Shown: positions 1-6,095 of the stretch, piece by piece
How the letters are laid out: each line of letters begins with the position of its first letter
Position numbering within the stretch: the first letter of the stretch is position 1
Assembly (NCBI GenBank): GCA_030523805.1
Contig: JAUNHS010000016.1
Coordinates: 1-7,150 of the forward strand
DNA from: Acinetobacter sp.
GTDB lineage: Bacteria; Pseudomonadota; Gammaproteobacteria; Pseudomonadales; Moraxellaceae
Length of the DNA stretch: 7,150 nt
Reading direction: 5' to 3'
Program-made: the position numbers and the translations under genes
The notes under the pieces: generated by a model
Told to the model about the DNA's origin: nothing
The model's input: the letters and a program-made list of their open reading frames with translations, nothing else
Databases searched by the model: none

Positions 1-1154
1 TCAAAACGACGTGGACGCTTTTGCTGGAAATCTAAATCATGATTTCTTGAACGTGGTTTTCTGTCATCAAAACGTCTTTCACTACGCTGTTCACGTCGAT
101 CATTATCACGATCAAAGCGTGGTTTTCTGTCATCAAAACGTCTTTCGCTACGTTGCTCACGTCTATCATTTTCACGGTCAAAACGTGGTTTACGTTCATC
201 AAAACGCTTTTCACTGCGTTGTTCTGCTTCAGCATTTGGATTGCCCAAATATTTTCCTGTCGCACTGTAGCGAGTGAGTGGGCGTGGTTGTTGTGCTTCG
301 TTATTTTCATTGTTTACAGTCGGGCGACGTTGCTCTACACGACGTGCTTTCATTGGATTATCCAACATTTTATCAATACGACGTTTTTCTTCTTCGCTGA
401 ATACCGCTGTTTGTCTTGCACGCAACTGTACCGATTTCGCCAGTTGGTCAATTGCTAATTGGTCAAGCTCTAACCAACGGCCTGTACGCAATTCTCGTGG
501 TAAATTGATAATGCCATAACGTGTACGCAATAAACGGCTCACTTTTAAACCTTGCGATTCAAATAAACGACGCACTTCACGGTTACGCCCTTCTTTTACC
601 ACCACTTGATACCAACGGTTAATGCCTTCGCCCCCTAAATCGGCAAAGGATTCAAATTTAGCAAAGCCGTCTTCTAATTCCACACCACGCAATAAGGTTT
701 GGCGAGTTTGTTGGGTAACTTCGCCCATGACACGCACGGCATATTGGCGTTCTACTTCATTTGATGGGTGCATTAAACGATTGGCAAGCTCACCATCATT
801 GGTAAAAATGAGTAGTCCTGTACTGTTAATATCCAAGCGACCGACCATGACCCAACGGTCTTGTGAAATAGTTGGTAAATGGTCAAATACAGTAGGACGA
901 CCTTCAGGGTCATGGCGTGAGCAAATTTCGCCTTCAGGTTTGTAGTAAATCAGCACACGACGACGTGTTTCACACTCTAGTTGGAATTGTACTTTACGAC
1001 CATCTAGGCGTAATTCATCGCCCACTTGGACACGGTCGCCTAGTGTGGCAACTTGACCATTGACGCTGACACGCCCTTCGCTAATCATGTCTTCCATTTG
1101 GCGACGAGAGCCTAAACCAACTCGTGCCAATACTTTTTGCAGTTTTTCACTCAT
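1..1154 (-). CDS. rluB: 23S rRNA pseudouridine synthase RluB, 3' end cut by the window edge
   Basis: Member of the RsuA/RluB/RluE/RluF family; RluB isomerises one uridine of 23S rRNA (U2605 in E. coli numbering) to pseudouridine. At least 384 codons are present from the ATG at 1154, and the frame is still open at the left edge. Residues 1-50 form an S4 RNA-binding domain (start [19 protein letters not shown]). The catalytic motif GRLD lies at residues 105-108, so Asp108 is the expected nucleophile, followed by the typical [14 protein letters not shown] stretch. The core ends near residue 260. After it comes an Arg/Asp/Glu-rich, probably disordered tail with tandem repeats, encoded below about position 350. 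An AAAGG ribosome binding site (1164-1168) sits 9 nt before the ATG. The gene lies 44 bp after scpB and is probably cotranscribed. RluB is favoured over RsuA, RluE or RluF by the scpAB neighbourhood and the long basic tail. Confidence 0.92.
   Translation of the reverse strand, partial: MSEKLQKVLARVGLGSRRQMEDMISEGRVSVNGQVATLGDRVQVGDELRLDGRKVQFQLECETRRRVLIYYKPEGEICSRHDPEGRPTVFDHLPTISQDRWVMVGRLDINSTGLLIFTNDGELANRLMHPSNEVERQYAVRVMGEVTQQTRQTLLRGVELEDGFAKFESFADLGGEGINRWYQVVVKEGRNREVRRLFESQGLKVSRLLRTRYGIINLPRELRTGRWLELDQLAIDQLAKSVQLRARQTAVFSEEEKRRIDKMLDNPMKARRVEQRRPTVNNENNEAQQPRPLTRYSATGKYLGNPNAEAEQRSEKRFDERKPRFDRENDRREQRSERRFDDRKPRFDRDNDRREQRSERRFDDRKPRSRNHDLDFQQKRPRRF
52..222 (-). repeat. 66-bp tandem repeat inside the rluB tail
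   Basis: The motif CGTGGTTTTCTGTCATCAAA begins at 52 and at 118, and a diverged copy begins at 184, giving an exact 66-bp period (22 codons). Copies 1 and 2 match at 59 of 66 positions; the third copy is recognisable only over about its first 40 bp. On the coding (minus) strand the unit reads [16 protein letters not shown] followed by EQRSER. A further degenerate KPRSRNHD stretch lies toward the left edge, so the array may continue outside the window. Confidence 0.88.
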
Positions 1155-1198
1155 GTTTTAAAACCTTTATGCACACATGGGTGCGTGTTTGGATTAAT

Positions 1199-1840
1199 TT
1201 AGCTTTTTATACTTGTTAAAGGGTCATCTACAGTTTCAAAAGCTGTTTTAAATTCTACTTTTTCTGCCAAAGGTGGTAATTGCGATAAGCTACTGACACC
1301 AAAGGCATTTAAAAATTGTGGGGTGGTTACCAATAAAGCAGGTCGGCCTGGGACTTCACGAAAACCTGATTCTTTAATCCAATTGAGTTTAAATAAATGG
1401 CGTAAGGTTTGAGCATTATTACTCACACCACGAATTTGTTCAATTTCTGAACGTGTTACAGGTTGATGATACGCAATAATCGCCAGCACTTCAAGCAATG
1501 AATTGGATAATTTCATTGGTCGCTCTGGGTTAAATTGTACAATCGCTTGGCGATATTTTTCACGCACTTGAAAGCGAAAACCTTGTGCCGTTTCTAGCAA
1601 TTCTATAGAACGCCCATGCTGTAAAATAGCGACTTGCTGCATAAATTGACGTAATTGCGTGCTGCTAAAGCGTTGTCCAAATGCTTGCTTTAAGCGAGCA
1701 ATACTCACAGGGCTATCGCTGGCAAAAATAATGGCTTCAATTTGCAATAAAATATGTTGCAATTCATCGGCAGTTAAATTTTGGTTAGACGATGAATGTG
1801 ATGTCGCCATTTCTGCTGCTAAATCATCATGTTCAGACAT
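1199..1840 (-). CDS. scpB: Segregation and condensation protein B (ScpB)
   Basis: ScpB dimerises through winged-helix domains and binds the kleisin ScpA to form the SMC-ScpAB complex that organises and segregates the nucleoid. The 213-residue protein is close to the usual size. A polar N-terminal extension (residues 1-25) precedes the first winged helix (about 27-93). The second winged helix (about 107-190) carries the family hallmarks LLEVLAIIAYHQPVTRSEI (115-133), IRGVS (136-140) and GRPALLVTTPQFLNAFG (165-181). The C-terminal 20 or so residues are poorly conserved in the family. The start at 1840 is supported by an AAGGA site overlapping the scpA stop codon, with only 9 bp between the genes, so translational coupling to scpA is likely. 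Met11 is a possible but less well-supported alternative start. The SMC partner is not in this window. Confidence 0.95.
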   Translation of the reverse strand: MSEHDDLAAEMATSHSSSNQNLTADELQHILLQIEAIIFASDSPVSIARLKQAFGQRFSSTQLRQFMQQVAILQHGRSIELLETAQGFRFQVREKYRQAIVQFNPERPMKLSNSLLEVLAIIAYHQPVTRSEIEQIRGVSNNAQTLRHLFKLNWIKESGFREVPGRPALLVTTPQFLNAFGVSSLSQLPPLAEKVEFKTAFETVDDPLTSIKS

Positions 1841-1845
1841 AATTA

Positions 1846-1851
1846 TTCCTT
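1846..1851 (-). promoter_or_regulatory. scpB ribosome binding site overlapping the scpA stop
   Basis: Read on the minus strand, the junction is TAAGGAATAATTATG. The last two bases of the scpA stop codon TAA form the start of the AAGGAA Shine-Dalgarno sequence, which lies 5 nt before the scpB ATG. This arrangement suits coupled translation of two subunits of one complex. Confidence 0.75.
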
Positions 1852-2638
1852 AAACGGCAACGGCTTGAATGGTTAGCTGTTGCTCAATACCATCATGTAA
1901 AATCATGACTTTTTGCTGACGTGTGAGTTCTAAAATTGCCATAAATGTAACGACCAAGCCCACTTTGCCTTGCTTTACATTTAACAGCTGATAAAAACTC
2001 AAGGTTTGATGTTGGTTTAATTGCTGTTCAATGTGTTGAATTTTATCTTGCAAGGAAATGTGTTCCGTTTCCACCACATGAACCACAGCTTCAGGGCGAT
2101 TAAATACGCACAATAAGGCATCATGCAATTGCTGAATGTGAAAGCCTTGCATTGGCGTTTCCATTTGCCCCAAAGCAACGTGCAAATTAAAAGTATCACG
2201 CTCCAAAACGGGCATTTGATTTAATCGCTCTGCAGCTTGTTTAATGCGTAAATAATGCTCTAAACGATCAACCAATTGCTGTTTTGGATCATCTTCTATG
2301 GTCAAACTTTGTGGCTTTGGTAGCAATAGACGAGATTTTAAATCGGCTAATAATGCTGCCATCACCATATAATCGGCAGTCAGCTCAATATTCATAGACT
2401 TCATGCTTTCAATATAATGCAAATATTGACTGGCAATCGGTGCAATATCTAATTGCAATAAGTCAAAACCATTCTTCCGAATAAGATAAATCAAAAAATC
2501 CAACGGCCCTTCAAAATGTTCTAATAACACTTCAAAAGCCGCAGGTGGAATGTATAAATCTTCAGGAAGTTCGGTTTGCCATTCATCTCGTACACGAATC
2601 GGTGTATTGGCTTCGTGATGGCGTGATGTGATGCTCAT
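1850..2638 (-). CDS. scpA: Segregation and condensation protein A (ScpA, kleisin)
   Basis: ScpA is the kleisin that bridges the two SMC heads and binds ScpB. The 262-residue protein has the expected length and layout. The N-terminal SMC-neck-binding region carries FEGPLDFLIYLIRKNGFDLL (residues 42-61) and LDIAPIASQYLHYI (63-76). The ELTADYMVMAALLADLKSR helix (85-103) is the standard second hallmark. A variable linker (about 108-205) follows, then a C-terminal winged helix around FYQLLNVKQGKVGLVVTFMA. The ATG at 2638 has no good Shine-Dalgarno sequence. In-frame sequence upstream is open only to a stop at 2678-2680 and contains no standard start with a better site, so this start is kept. It is the first gene of the scpA-scpB-rluB cluster. 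In Pseudomonadales the SMC system is used, unlike the MukBEF of enterobacteria. Confidence 0.95.
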   Translation of the reverse strand: MSITSRHHEANTPIRVRDEWQTELPEDLYIPPAAFEVLLEHFEGPLDFLIYLIRKNGFDLLQLDIAPIASQYLHYIESMKSMNIELTADYMVMAALLADLKSRLLLPKPQSLTIEDDPKQQLVDRLEHYLRIKQAAERLNQMPVLERDTFNLHVALGQMETPMQGFHIQQLHDALLCVFNRPEAVVHVVETEHISLQDKIQHIEQQLNQHQTLSFYQLLNVKQGKVGLVVTFMAILELTRQQKVMILHDGIEQQLTIQAVAV

Positions 2639-2674
2639 AATTGCAGATACATGGGCTAGAATAAAGACGTTGTT

Positions 2675-2703
2675 AGTTTAACGAAAAATCAGCGAAAAAA
2701 CAA
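2675..2703 (-). promoter_or_regulatory. Possible sigma-70 promoter for scpA-scpB-rluB
   Basis: On the minus strand TTGTTT (2698-2703) is separated by 17 bp from TAAACT (2675-2680), about 37 bp before the scpA start. The -35 matches only 3 of 6 consensus positions and the -10 matches 4 of 6. It is the best spaced pair I found in the 124-bp gap, but AT-rich DNA gives such matches by chance. Confidence 0.3.
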
Positions 2704-2762
2704 AGCATTCTCTGTGTTTATTGCAAAATAATCGTTGAGTATTTCATTTTATCGGCAAATTG

Positions 2763-3149
2763 CTAGAAGCAAATGCACAACATGGCAACGATTGCAGGTA
2801 AACCTTGTGTTAGCAAAATCTTTTTAGATGATGTGATTGCACCAAAACAGGCAGCAACAATAACAAAACCCACAAAAAATAGTGTACTTAATCGCTGAAA
2901 ATCACTAGGGACAAGAAATAATGACCACAAAATGCCAATGCCTACAAAGCCATTATATAAACCTAAATTGGCAAATAAAACTTGCGTTTGCTTTTGTTGT
3001 AAAAATTCACGAGATAAACCAAATGCACGTTTTGCCATTGCCGAGCGAATAAAAAACATTTCCAAGCACATGATGAATAAATGCTCTATGGCAACAATCG
3101 TGGCAAAAATGATGGCGAGTGTAGAAAGTGGGATAGATAAATCGTTCAT
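2763..3149 (-). CDS. DUF1304 family small integral membrane protein
   Basis: The predicted protein has 128 residues, matching the roughly 120 residues usual for DUF1304, a family of four-helix inner-membrane proteins without an established function. Membrane segments lie at about 8-34, 58-80, 88-106 and 112-128. Family signatures are visible: AIEHLFIMCLEMF (20-32), FGL (43-45), NLGLYNGF (61-68) and SKKILLTQGLPAI (108-120). A longer reading from a TTG at 3218 would add 23 residues. That extension runs through an AT-rich candidate -10 element and resembles no DUF1304 N-terminus I know. The ATG at 3149 has a GGAA about 10 nt upstream and places the first helix normally, so it is preferred. The gene is divergent from bfmR and lies 124 bp upstream of scpA on the same strand, with no clear terminator between. 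No function is proposed. Confidence 0.85.
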   Translation of the reverse strand: MNDLSIPLSTLAIIFATIVAIEHLFIMCLEMFFIRSAMAKRAFGLSREFLQQKQTQVLFANLGLYNGFVGIGILWSLFLVPSDFQRLSTLFFVGFVIVAACFGAITSSKKILLTQGLPAIVAMLCICF

Positions 3150-3359
3150 TATTGATGCATTCCAATAAAAATGAGCGTGCAGCAAGCAAGCACAAGTGTA
3201 GAATATAAAACGCAACAAAACGGCATAAATGGTGCAAAACTATTGAAAAAAATTCACAATCTATGCAAGTTTCGCTATTGAGATACATTATATCAGTAAA
3301 ATCATCATAAAAAAGTAACAAAATTCGGTTGAGTTGTAAGAGTTCATCGGATAGTCTAG

Positions 3360-3370
3360 TTACAATGTAA
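3360..3370. promoter_or_regulatory. Candidate dyad operator upstream of bfmR
   Basis: TTACAATGTAA is a short dyad (TTAC-AAT-GTAA). A further TTGTAA at 3334-3339 is the inverse of TTACAA at 3360-3365, and the two TGTAA boxes are 31 bp apart, close to three helical turns. BfmR is known to act on its own promoter in A. baumannii, so an autoregulatory site is plausible here. The link to this sequence is inference only. Confidence 0.2.
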
Positions 3371-3476
3371 TTATGTGTATATCTGTGGCATTTTGGAGCA
3401 ATGTGCAGTTTGCGATAGATATGCGTTTTATCGTGATGTGATAGCTAGGCATGGGGTCAAGCTATTCATTCAAACT

Positions 3477-3482
3477 AGGGGA
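3477..3482 (+). promoter_or_regulatory. bfmR ribosome binding site
   Basis: AGGGGA lies 6 nt before the ATG at 3489. It fixes the start of bfmR at MTQEEKLPKIL, rather than at the upstream in-frame GTG at 3375, which would add 38 residues. Confidence 0.8.
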
Positions 3483-3488
3483 TCTGTA

Positions 3489-4205
3489 ATGACTCAAGAA
3501 GAAAAGTTACCTAAAATTTTAATTGTTGAAGATGACGAGCGTTTAGCTTTATTAACGCAAGACTATTTACGTCGCAACGGTTTAGATGCAAGCATTGAAA
3601 GCGATGGTCAAAAAGCCATTCGTCGTATTATTAGCGAACAACCTGATTTGGTGGTGTTAGATGTGATGTTGCCAGGTGCTGATGGTTTAACCGTTTGCCG
3701 TGAAGTGCGTTCACATTATAACCACCCAATTTTAATGCTTACTGCTCGCACTGACGATATGGATCAAGTGCTTGGTTTGGAAATGGGTGCTGATGATTAT
3801 GTTGCAAAACCTGTACAACCACGTGTATTGTTAGCTCGTATCCGTGCATTATTACGCCGTACCGACAAAACGGTAGATGAAGAATCAGTACAACGTATTG
3901 AATTTGATAATTTAGTGATTGATAACGGTAGCCGTTCTGTTACTTTAAATGGCGAGTTGGTAGATTTCACGAGTGCAGAATATGATTTATTGTGGTTATT
4001 AGCATCAAATGCAGGTCGTATTTTGTCTCGTGAAGATATTTTTGAACGCTTGCGTGGTATTGAGTACGATGGTCAAGACCGTTCAATTGACGTGCGTATT
4101 TCTCGTATTCGTCCAAAAATTGGCGATGACCCAGAAAATCCAAAACGTATTAAAACCGTGCGTAGCAAAGGCTATTTATTTGTGAAAGAAACAAACGGTT
4201 TCTAA
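3489..4205 (+). CDS. bfmR: OmpR/PhoB-family response regulator BfmR
   Basis: DNA-binding regulator of the BfmRS two-component system (related to enterobacterial RstA). In A. baumannii it controls biofilm and Csu pilus formation, capsule, envelope stress tolerance and virulence. The protein has 238 residues. The receiver domain (about 9-125) shows the acidic pocket Glu14-Asp15-Asp16, phospho-acceptor Asp58 (VVLDVMLPGADG), Thr85, Tyr104 and Lys107 (DDYVAKP). The C-terminal winged helix (about 140-234) includes FTSAEYDLLWLLASNAGRIL and the recognition region DRSIDVRISRIRPKIG, ending KGYLFV. From memory, similarity to A. baumannii BfmR is very high across the whole length, especially in the DNA-binding domain. 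The start is set by the AGGGGA site at 3477-3482. The kinase gene follows after 117 bp on the same strand. Autoregulation is likely from knowledge of the family; the promoter is not clear in the sequence. Confidence 0.95.
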   Translation: MTQEEKLPKILIVEDDERLALLTQDYLRRNGLDASIESDGQKAIRRIISEQPDLVVLDVMLPGADGLTVCREVRSHYNHPILMLTARTDDMDQVLGLEMGADDYVAKPVQPRVLLARIRALLRRTDKTVDEESVQRIEFDNLVIDNGSRSVTLNGELVDFTSAEYDLLWLLASNAGRILSREDIFERLRGIEYDGQDRSIDVRISRIRPKIGDDPENPKRIKTVRSKGYLFVKETNGF

Positions 4206-4211
4206 TCTTAT

Positions 4212-4250
4212 TTGCGTAAATCGCTTGTCGTGAGTGGGCGATTTACGCAA
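4212..4250 (+). promoter_or_regulatory. Hairpin 1 in the bfmR-bfmS gap
   Basis: TTGCGTAAATCGC (4212-4224) and GCGATTTACGCAA (4238-4250) are perfect 13-nt inverted repeats around a 13-nt loop that could tighten with two G-U pairs. The structure begins 6 nt after the bfmR stop. It is followed by TTCATC, not a run of T, so it is a poor classical terminator. It could protect the 3' end of bfmR mRNA, act as an RNA processing site, or be a protein-binding DNA dyad. Confidence 0.75.
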
Positions 4251-4259
4251 TTCATCATG

Positions 4260-4293
4260 CAAAACAATATGCTATGTCTGGCATATTGTTTTG
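4260..4293 (+). promoter_or_regulatory. Hairpin 2 in the bfmR-bfmS gap, possible weak terminator or operator
   Basis: CAAAACAATATGC (4260-4272) and GCATATTGTTTTG (4281-4293) are perfect 13-nt inverted repeats around the 8-nt loop TATGTCTG. The descending arm ends in TTTT, giving a partly terminator-like shape (A-tract, stem, T-tract) on both strands, but the stem is AT-rich. The right arm overlaps the -35 region of a possible bfmS promoter, so it may instead be a regulator-binding dyad. Confidence 0.7.
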
Positions 4294-4314
4294 TGCTATC
4301 TCGCCGTATATAAC
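4286..4314 (+). promoter_or_regulatory. Possible internal promoter for bfmS
   Basis: TTGTTT (4286-4291), 17 bp, then TATAAC (4309-4314). The -10 matches 5 of 6 consensus positions, the -35 matches 3 of 6. Transcription would begin near 4321, practically at the first candidate bfmS ATG (4323) and 20-26 nt before the alternatives at 4341 and 4347. The -35 lies inside the right arm of hairpin 2. Confidence 0.35.
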
Positions 4315-4322
4315 TGGCACAC

Positions 4323-5996
4323 ATGAAGCTAAAGCGAAAAATGACCATGAAATGGGATTTCCTAAAGAAACTTTCCGTATTAAAAACCCGTTTATTCTGG
4401 CGAATTTATGGTTTGACTGCATTATTTTTGTGGTTGATGTCCACGATTGGTTTTACTGGGGTGTACTATATTCAACAGTATCGGGCACAAGAATATCGTG
4501 AATCGTTGGTTGATGGCGTTTCCTATGTCATTAGTGAAACCTATGCACGCTTGCCAACGCCACAAGAGCGAGTGAATTGGCTTTCTGATGCGTCATTATC
4601 TTTAGGCGAACCATTGAGCGTAATTACGCAAGCACAGGCACAGTTGAGCAATGGTGAGCGTAAACGTATAGAACAGCAACGTGCAGTTGTGCGTGTTGAT
4701 GAGGCTTCATTACAAGTATTTGTAGGCATTAAAGATGATCCCGAGCATTATTTAACCGTATCTATAGATTCTGTTAATGAACGTCAAATTGAAGCCTTAG
4801 CGTTGTTTGTGATTGACTATTTGGCGGCTTATCCTGGCAATGAACATTATTATGTCGGGCAAATTAGTAAGCATTTCGCTTATGATTTGGAACTAGAGCC
4901 ATTAGCTGAACTCACCTTAGATCAAGAACAAATTGGCCGTTTAAAGCGTTATGGCAGCTTGGTGAAGTATAGCGATAATCACAGCATTTCTATTTTAGCA
5001 CCTATTCACAGCGACCCAAGCAAAATTGTGGTGTTGGGTGAAATTCCAATGTTTAATGAATTTCCAGTGGAATTGCGATTGGGAATTTTGGCGTTTTTTA
5101 TTTTAAGTGTTGGTTTTGGTGTATTTGCTTTGATTAGACCGTTAGATCGTCGTATTCATCGGGTCAATAAAGCATTAAACCGTGTGCAACAAGGTGATTT
5201 GGACAGCCGTTTGGAGTTGGAAACGAATGATTATGCCAAAGATGAAATTGGTATTTTGTCTAGTAGTTTCAATAATATGGCGGATCACATCAACCGTTTG
5301 ATTGAAGCACAGCGAGAATTATTGCGTGCGGTATCGCATGAATTACGTACACCAGTGGCACGGATTCGTTTTGCTTTGGCAACTTTGGCAGATGAAGATG
5401 ATTGCGATTTTCGTAATATGCAGTTGGAATTGATTGATAAAGACATTGATGAAATTAATAAATTGATTGATGAAATTATCACTTATACCAAGCTAGAGCA
5501 AGGTATGCCATTGTTTGACTTTGAGCAAATTGTACTGCACGATTTGCTTGAACAAGTGAAATATGAAACAGAAGCCCTTGGTACAGCGAAGAAAATTGAG
5601 CTGCAAGCACCTGATGCGACATTGCAAGTAGAAGCAGAATATCGCTATTTGCATCGTGTGGTACAAAATTTGGTGGGCAATGCCATTCGTTATGCAGCAA
5701 CGACTGTACGTATTTCAGGGGGGATTTTGAAAAATGGTCAAGCCTTTGTGTGCGTAGAAGATGATGGTGATGGCATTCCAGAAGAGCATCGTCAGCGGAT
5801 ATTTGAAGCCTTTGCTCGTATAGATGATAGTCGTAATCGTGGCTCGGGGGGCTATGGTTTAGGTTTATCTATTGTCGGACGTATTGCGTATTGGTTCGGT
5901 GGTAAGGTAGATGTAGATAGTAGTCCAGACTTGGGCGGTGCAAGGTTTATCATGACTTGGGCGGCTCAGCGTTCATCGGCAAAAAAGCTAAAATAA
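4323..5996 (+). CDS. bfmS: Sensor histidine kinase BfmS
   Basis: Inner-membrane kinase/phosphatase partner of BfmR (related to RstB). The reading gives 557 residues. TM1 is at about 26-48. A periplasmic sensor region of about 200 residues follows (49-252), then TM2 (253-271) and a HAMP linker from RPLDRR (272-277) to about 327. The dimerisation domain has the H-box RAVSHELRTPVAR with phospho-acceptor His339. The ATPase domain shows the N box QNLVGNAIRYA (448-458, with Asn449 and Asn453), the G1 box DGDGIP (481-486), IFEAFARID, and the G2 box GSGGYGLGLSIV (507-518). All catalytic motifs are intact. The start is uncertain: ATGs at 4323, 4341 and 4347 are in frame and none has a good Shine-Dalgarno sequence. 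The 4347 start gives 549 residues, which I recall as the A. baumannii BfmS length. An intrinsic terminator follows the stop. Confidence 0.93.
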   Translation: MKLKRKMTMKWDFLKKLSVLKTRLFWRIYGLTALFLWLMSTIGFTGVYYIQQYRAQEYRESLVDGVSYVISETYARLPTPQERVNWLSDASLSLGEPLSVITQAQAQLSNGERKRIEQQRAVVRVDEASLQVFVGIKDDPEHYLTVSIDSVNERQIEALALFVIDYLAAYPGNEHYYVGQISKHFAYDLELEPLAELTLDQEQIGRLKRYGSLVKYSDNHSISILAPIHSDPSKIVVLGEIPMFNEFPVELRLGILAFFILSVGFGVFALIRPLDRRIHRVNKALNRVQQGDLDSRLELETNDYAKDEIGILSSSFNNMADHINRLIEAQRELLRAVSHELRTPVARIRFALATLADEDDCDFRNMQLELIDKDIDEINKLIDEIITYTKLEQGMPLFDFEQIVLHDLLEQVKYETEALGTAKKIELQAPDATLQVEAEYRYLHRVVQNLVGNAIRYAATTVRISGGILKNGQAFVCVEDDGDGIPEEHRQRIFEAFARIDDSRNRGSGGYGLGLSIVGRIAYWFGGKVDVDSSPDLGGARFIMTWAAQRSSAKKLK

Positions 5997-6014
5997 TGAG
6001 CGATTGGGCATAAT

Positions 6015-6046
6015 AAAAACGGTAGGCATTGGGCTTACCGTTTTTT
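6015..6046. terminator. Bidirectional intrinsic terminator between bfmS and coaE
   Basis: AAAAACGGTAGGC (6015-6027), loop ATTGG, then GCTTACCGTTTTT (6033-6045): a 13-bp stem with a single G-U pair and a run of six T (6041-6046). Read on the minus strand it is also a stem followed by TTTTT, so it can end both bfmS transcripts and the convergent pilD-coaE transcript. It lies 18 bp after the bfmS stop and 49 bp after the coaE stop. Confidence 0.9.
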
Positions 6047-6095
6047 ATTTGCATTGCATTGGGATTGGTTGAGAGTGATTGGTATTGATTGCGAA

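Larger units (their letters stand above)
3150..3488. other. Divergent intergenic region between the DUF1304 gene and bfmR
   Basis: This 339-bp AT-rich stretch carries no convincing gene. On the minus strand a TATATT -10-like hexamer (3202-3207) lies about 50 bp before the DUF1304 start, without a good -35. On the plus strand no well-spaced -35/-10 pair is convincing for bfmR. TACAAT (3361-3366) and TATATC (about 3378) are the best -10 candidates. Two short inverted repeats lie just before bfmR: CGATA/TATCG (3412-3433) and ATAGCT/AGCTAT (3441-3465). A start-to-stop run of 22 codons at 3373-3441 has no ribosome binding site. The bfmR frame is open back to 3375, but the extension looks non-coding. 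Confidence 0.6.

Noticed and set aside
1..250. The 66-bp periodic sequence as a CRISPR array
   Set aside because: The repeats are contiguous with no unique spacers, have a period divisible by three, and lie in the open rluB reading frame.
11..945. Several plus-strand open frames of 81-107 codons over the rluB region
   Set aside because: They are antisense shadows of rluB; their sequences have no recognisable domain, and the repeat-derived ones are simply the complement of the Arg-rich tail.
1173..1188. Short inverted repeat (CACGCA/TGTGTG on the minus strand) between scpB and rluB
   Set aside because: Only six pairs including one G-U and no T-run; too weak to call a terminator or regulator.
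2636..2653. A five-codon frame ending in an ATGA overlap with the scpA start
   Set aside because: It has no ribosome binding site and is short enough to arise by chance; noted only because scpA itself lacks a good site.
3373..3441. A 22-codon frame (ATG to TGA) upstream of bfmR, as a possible leader peptide
   Set aside because: No Shine-Dalgarno sequence, no codon runs typical of attenuator peptides, and no conservation evidence available.
3375..3488. N-terminal extension of BfmR from GTG at 3375
   Set aside because: The extension resembles no receiver domain, while the ATG at 3489 has a strong AGGGGA site and gives the known BfmR length.
5285..5700. Minus-strand open frames inside bfmS
   Set aside because: Antisense to conserved histidine kinase motifs, with no start signal or recognisable product.
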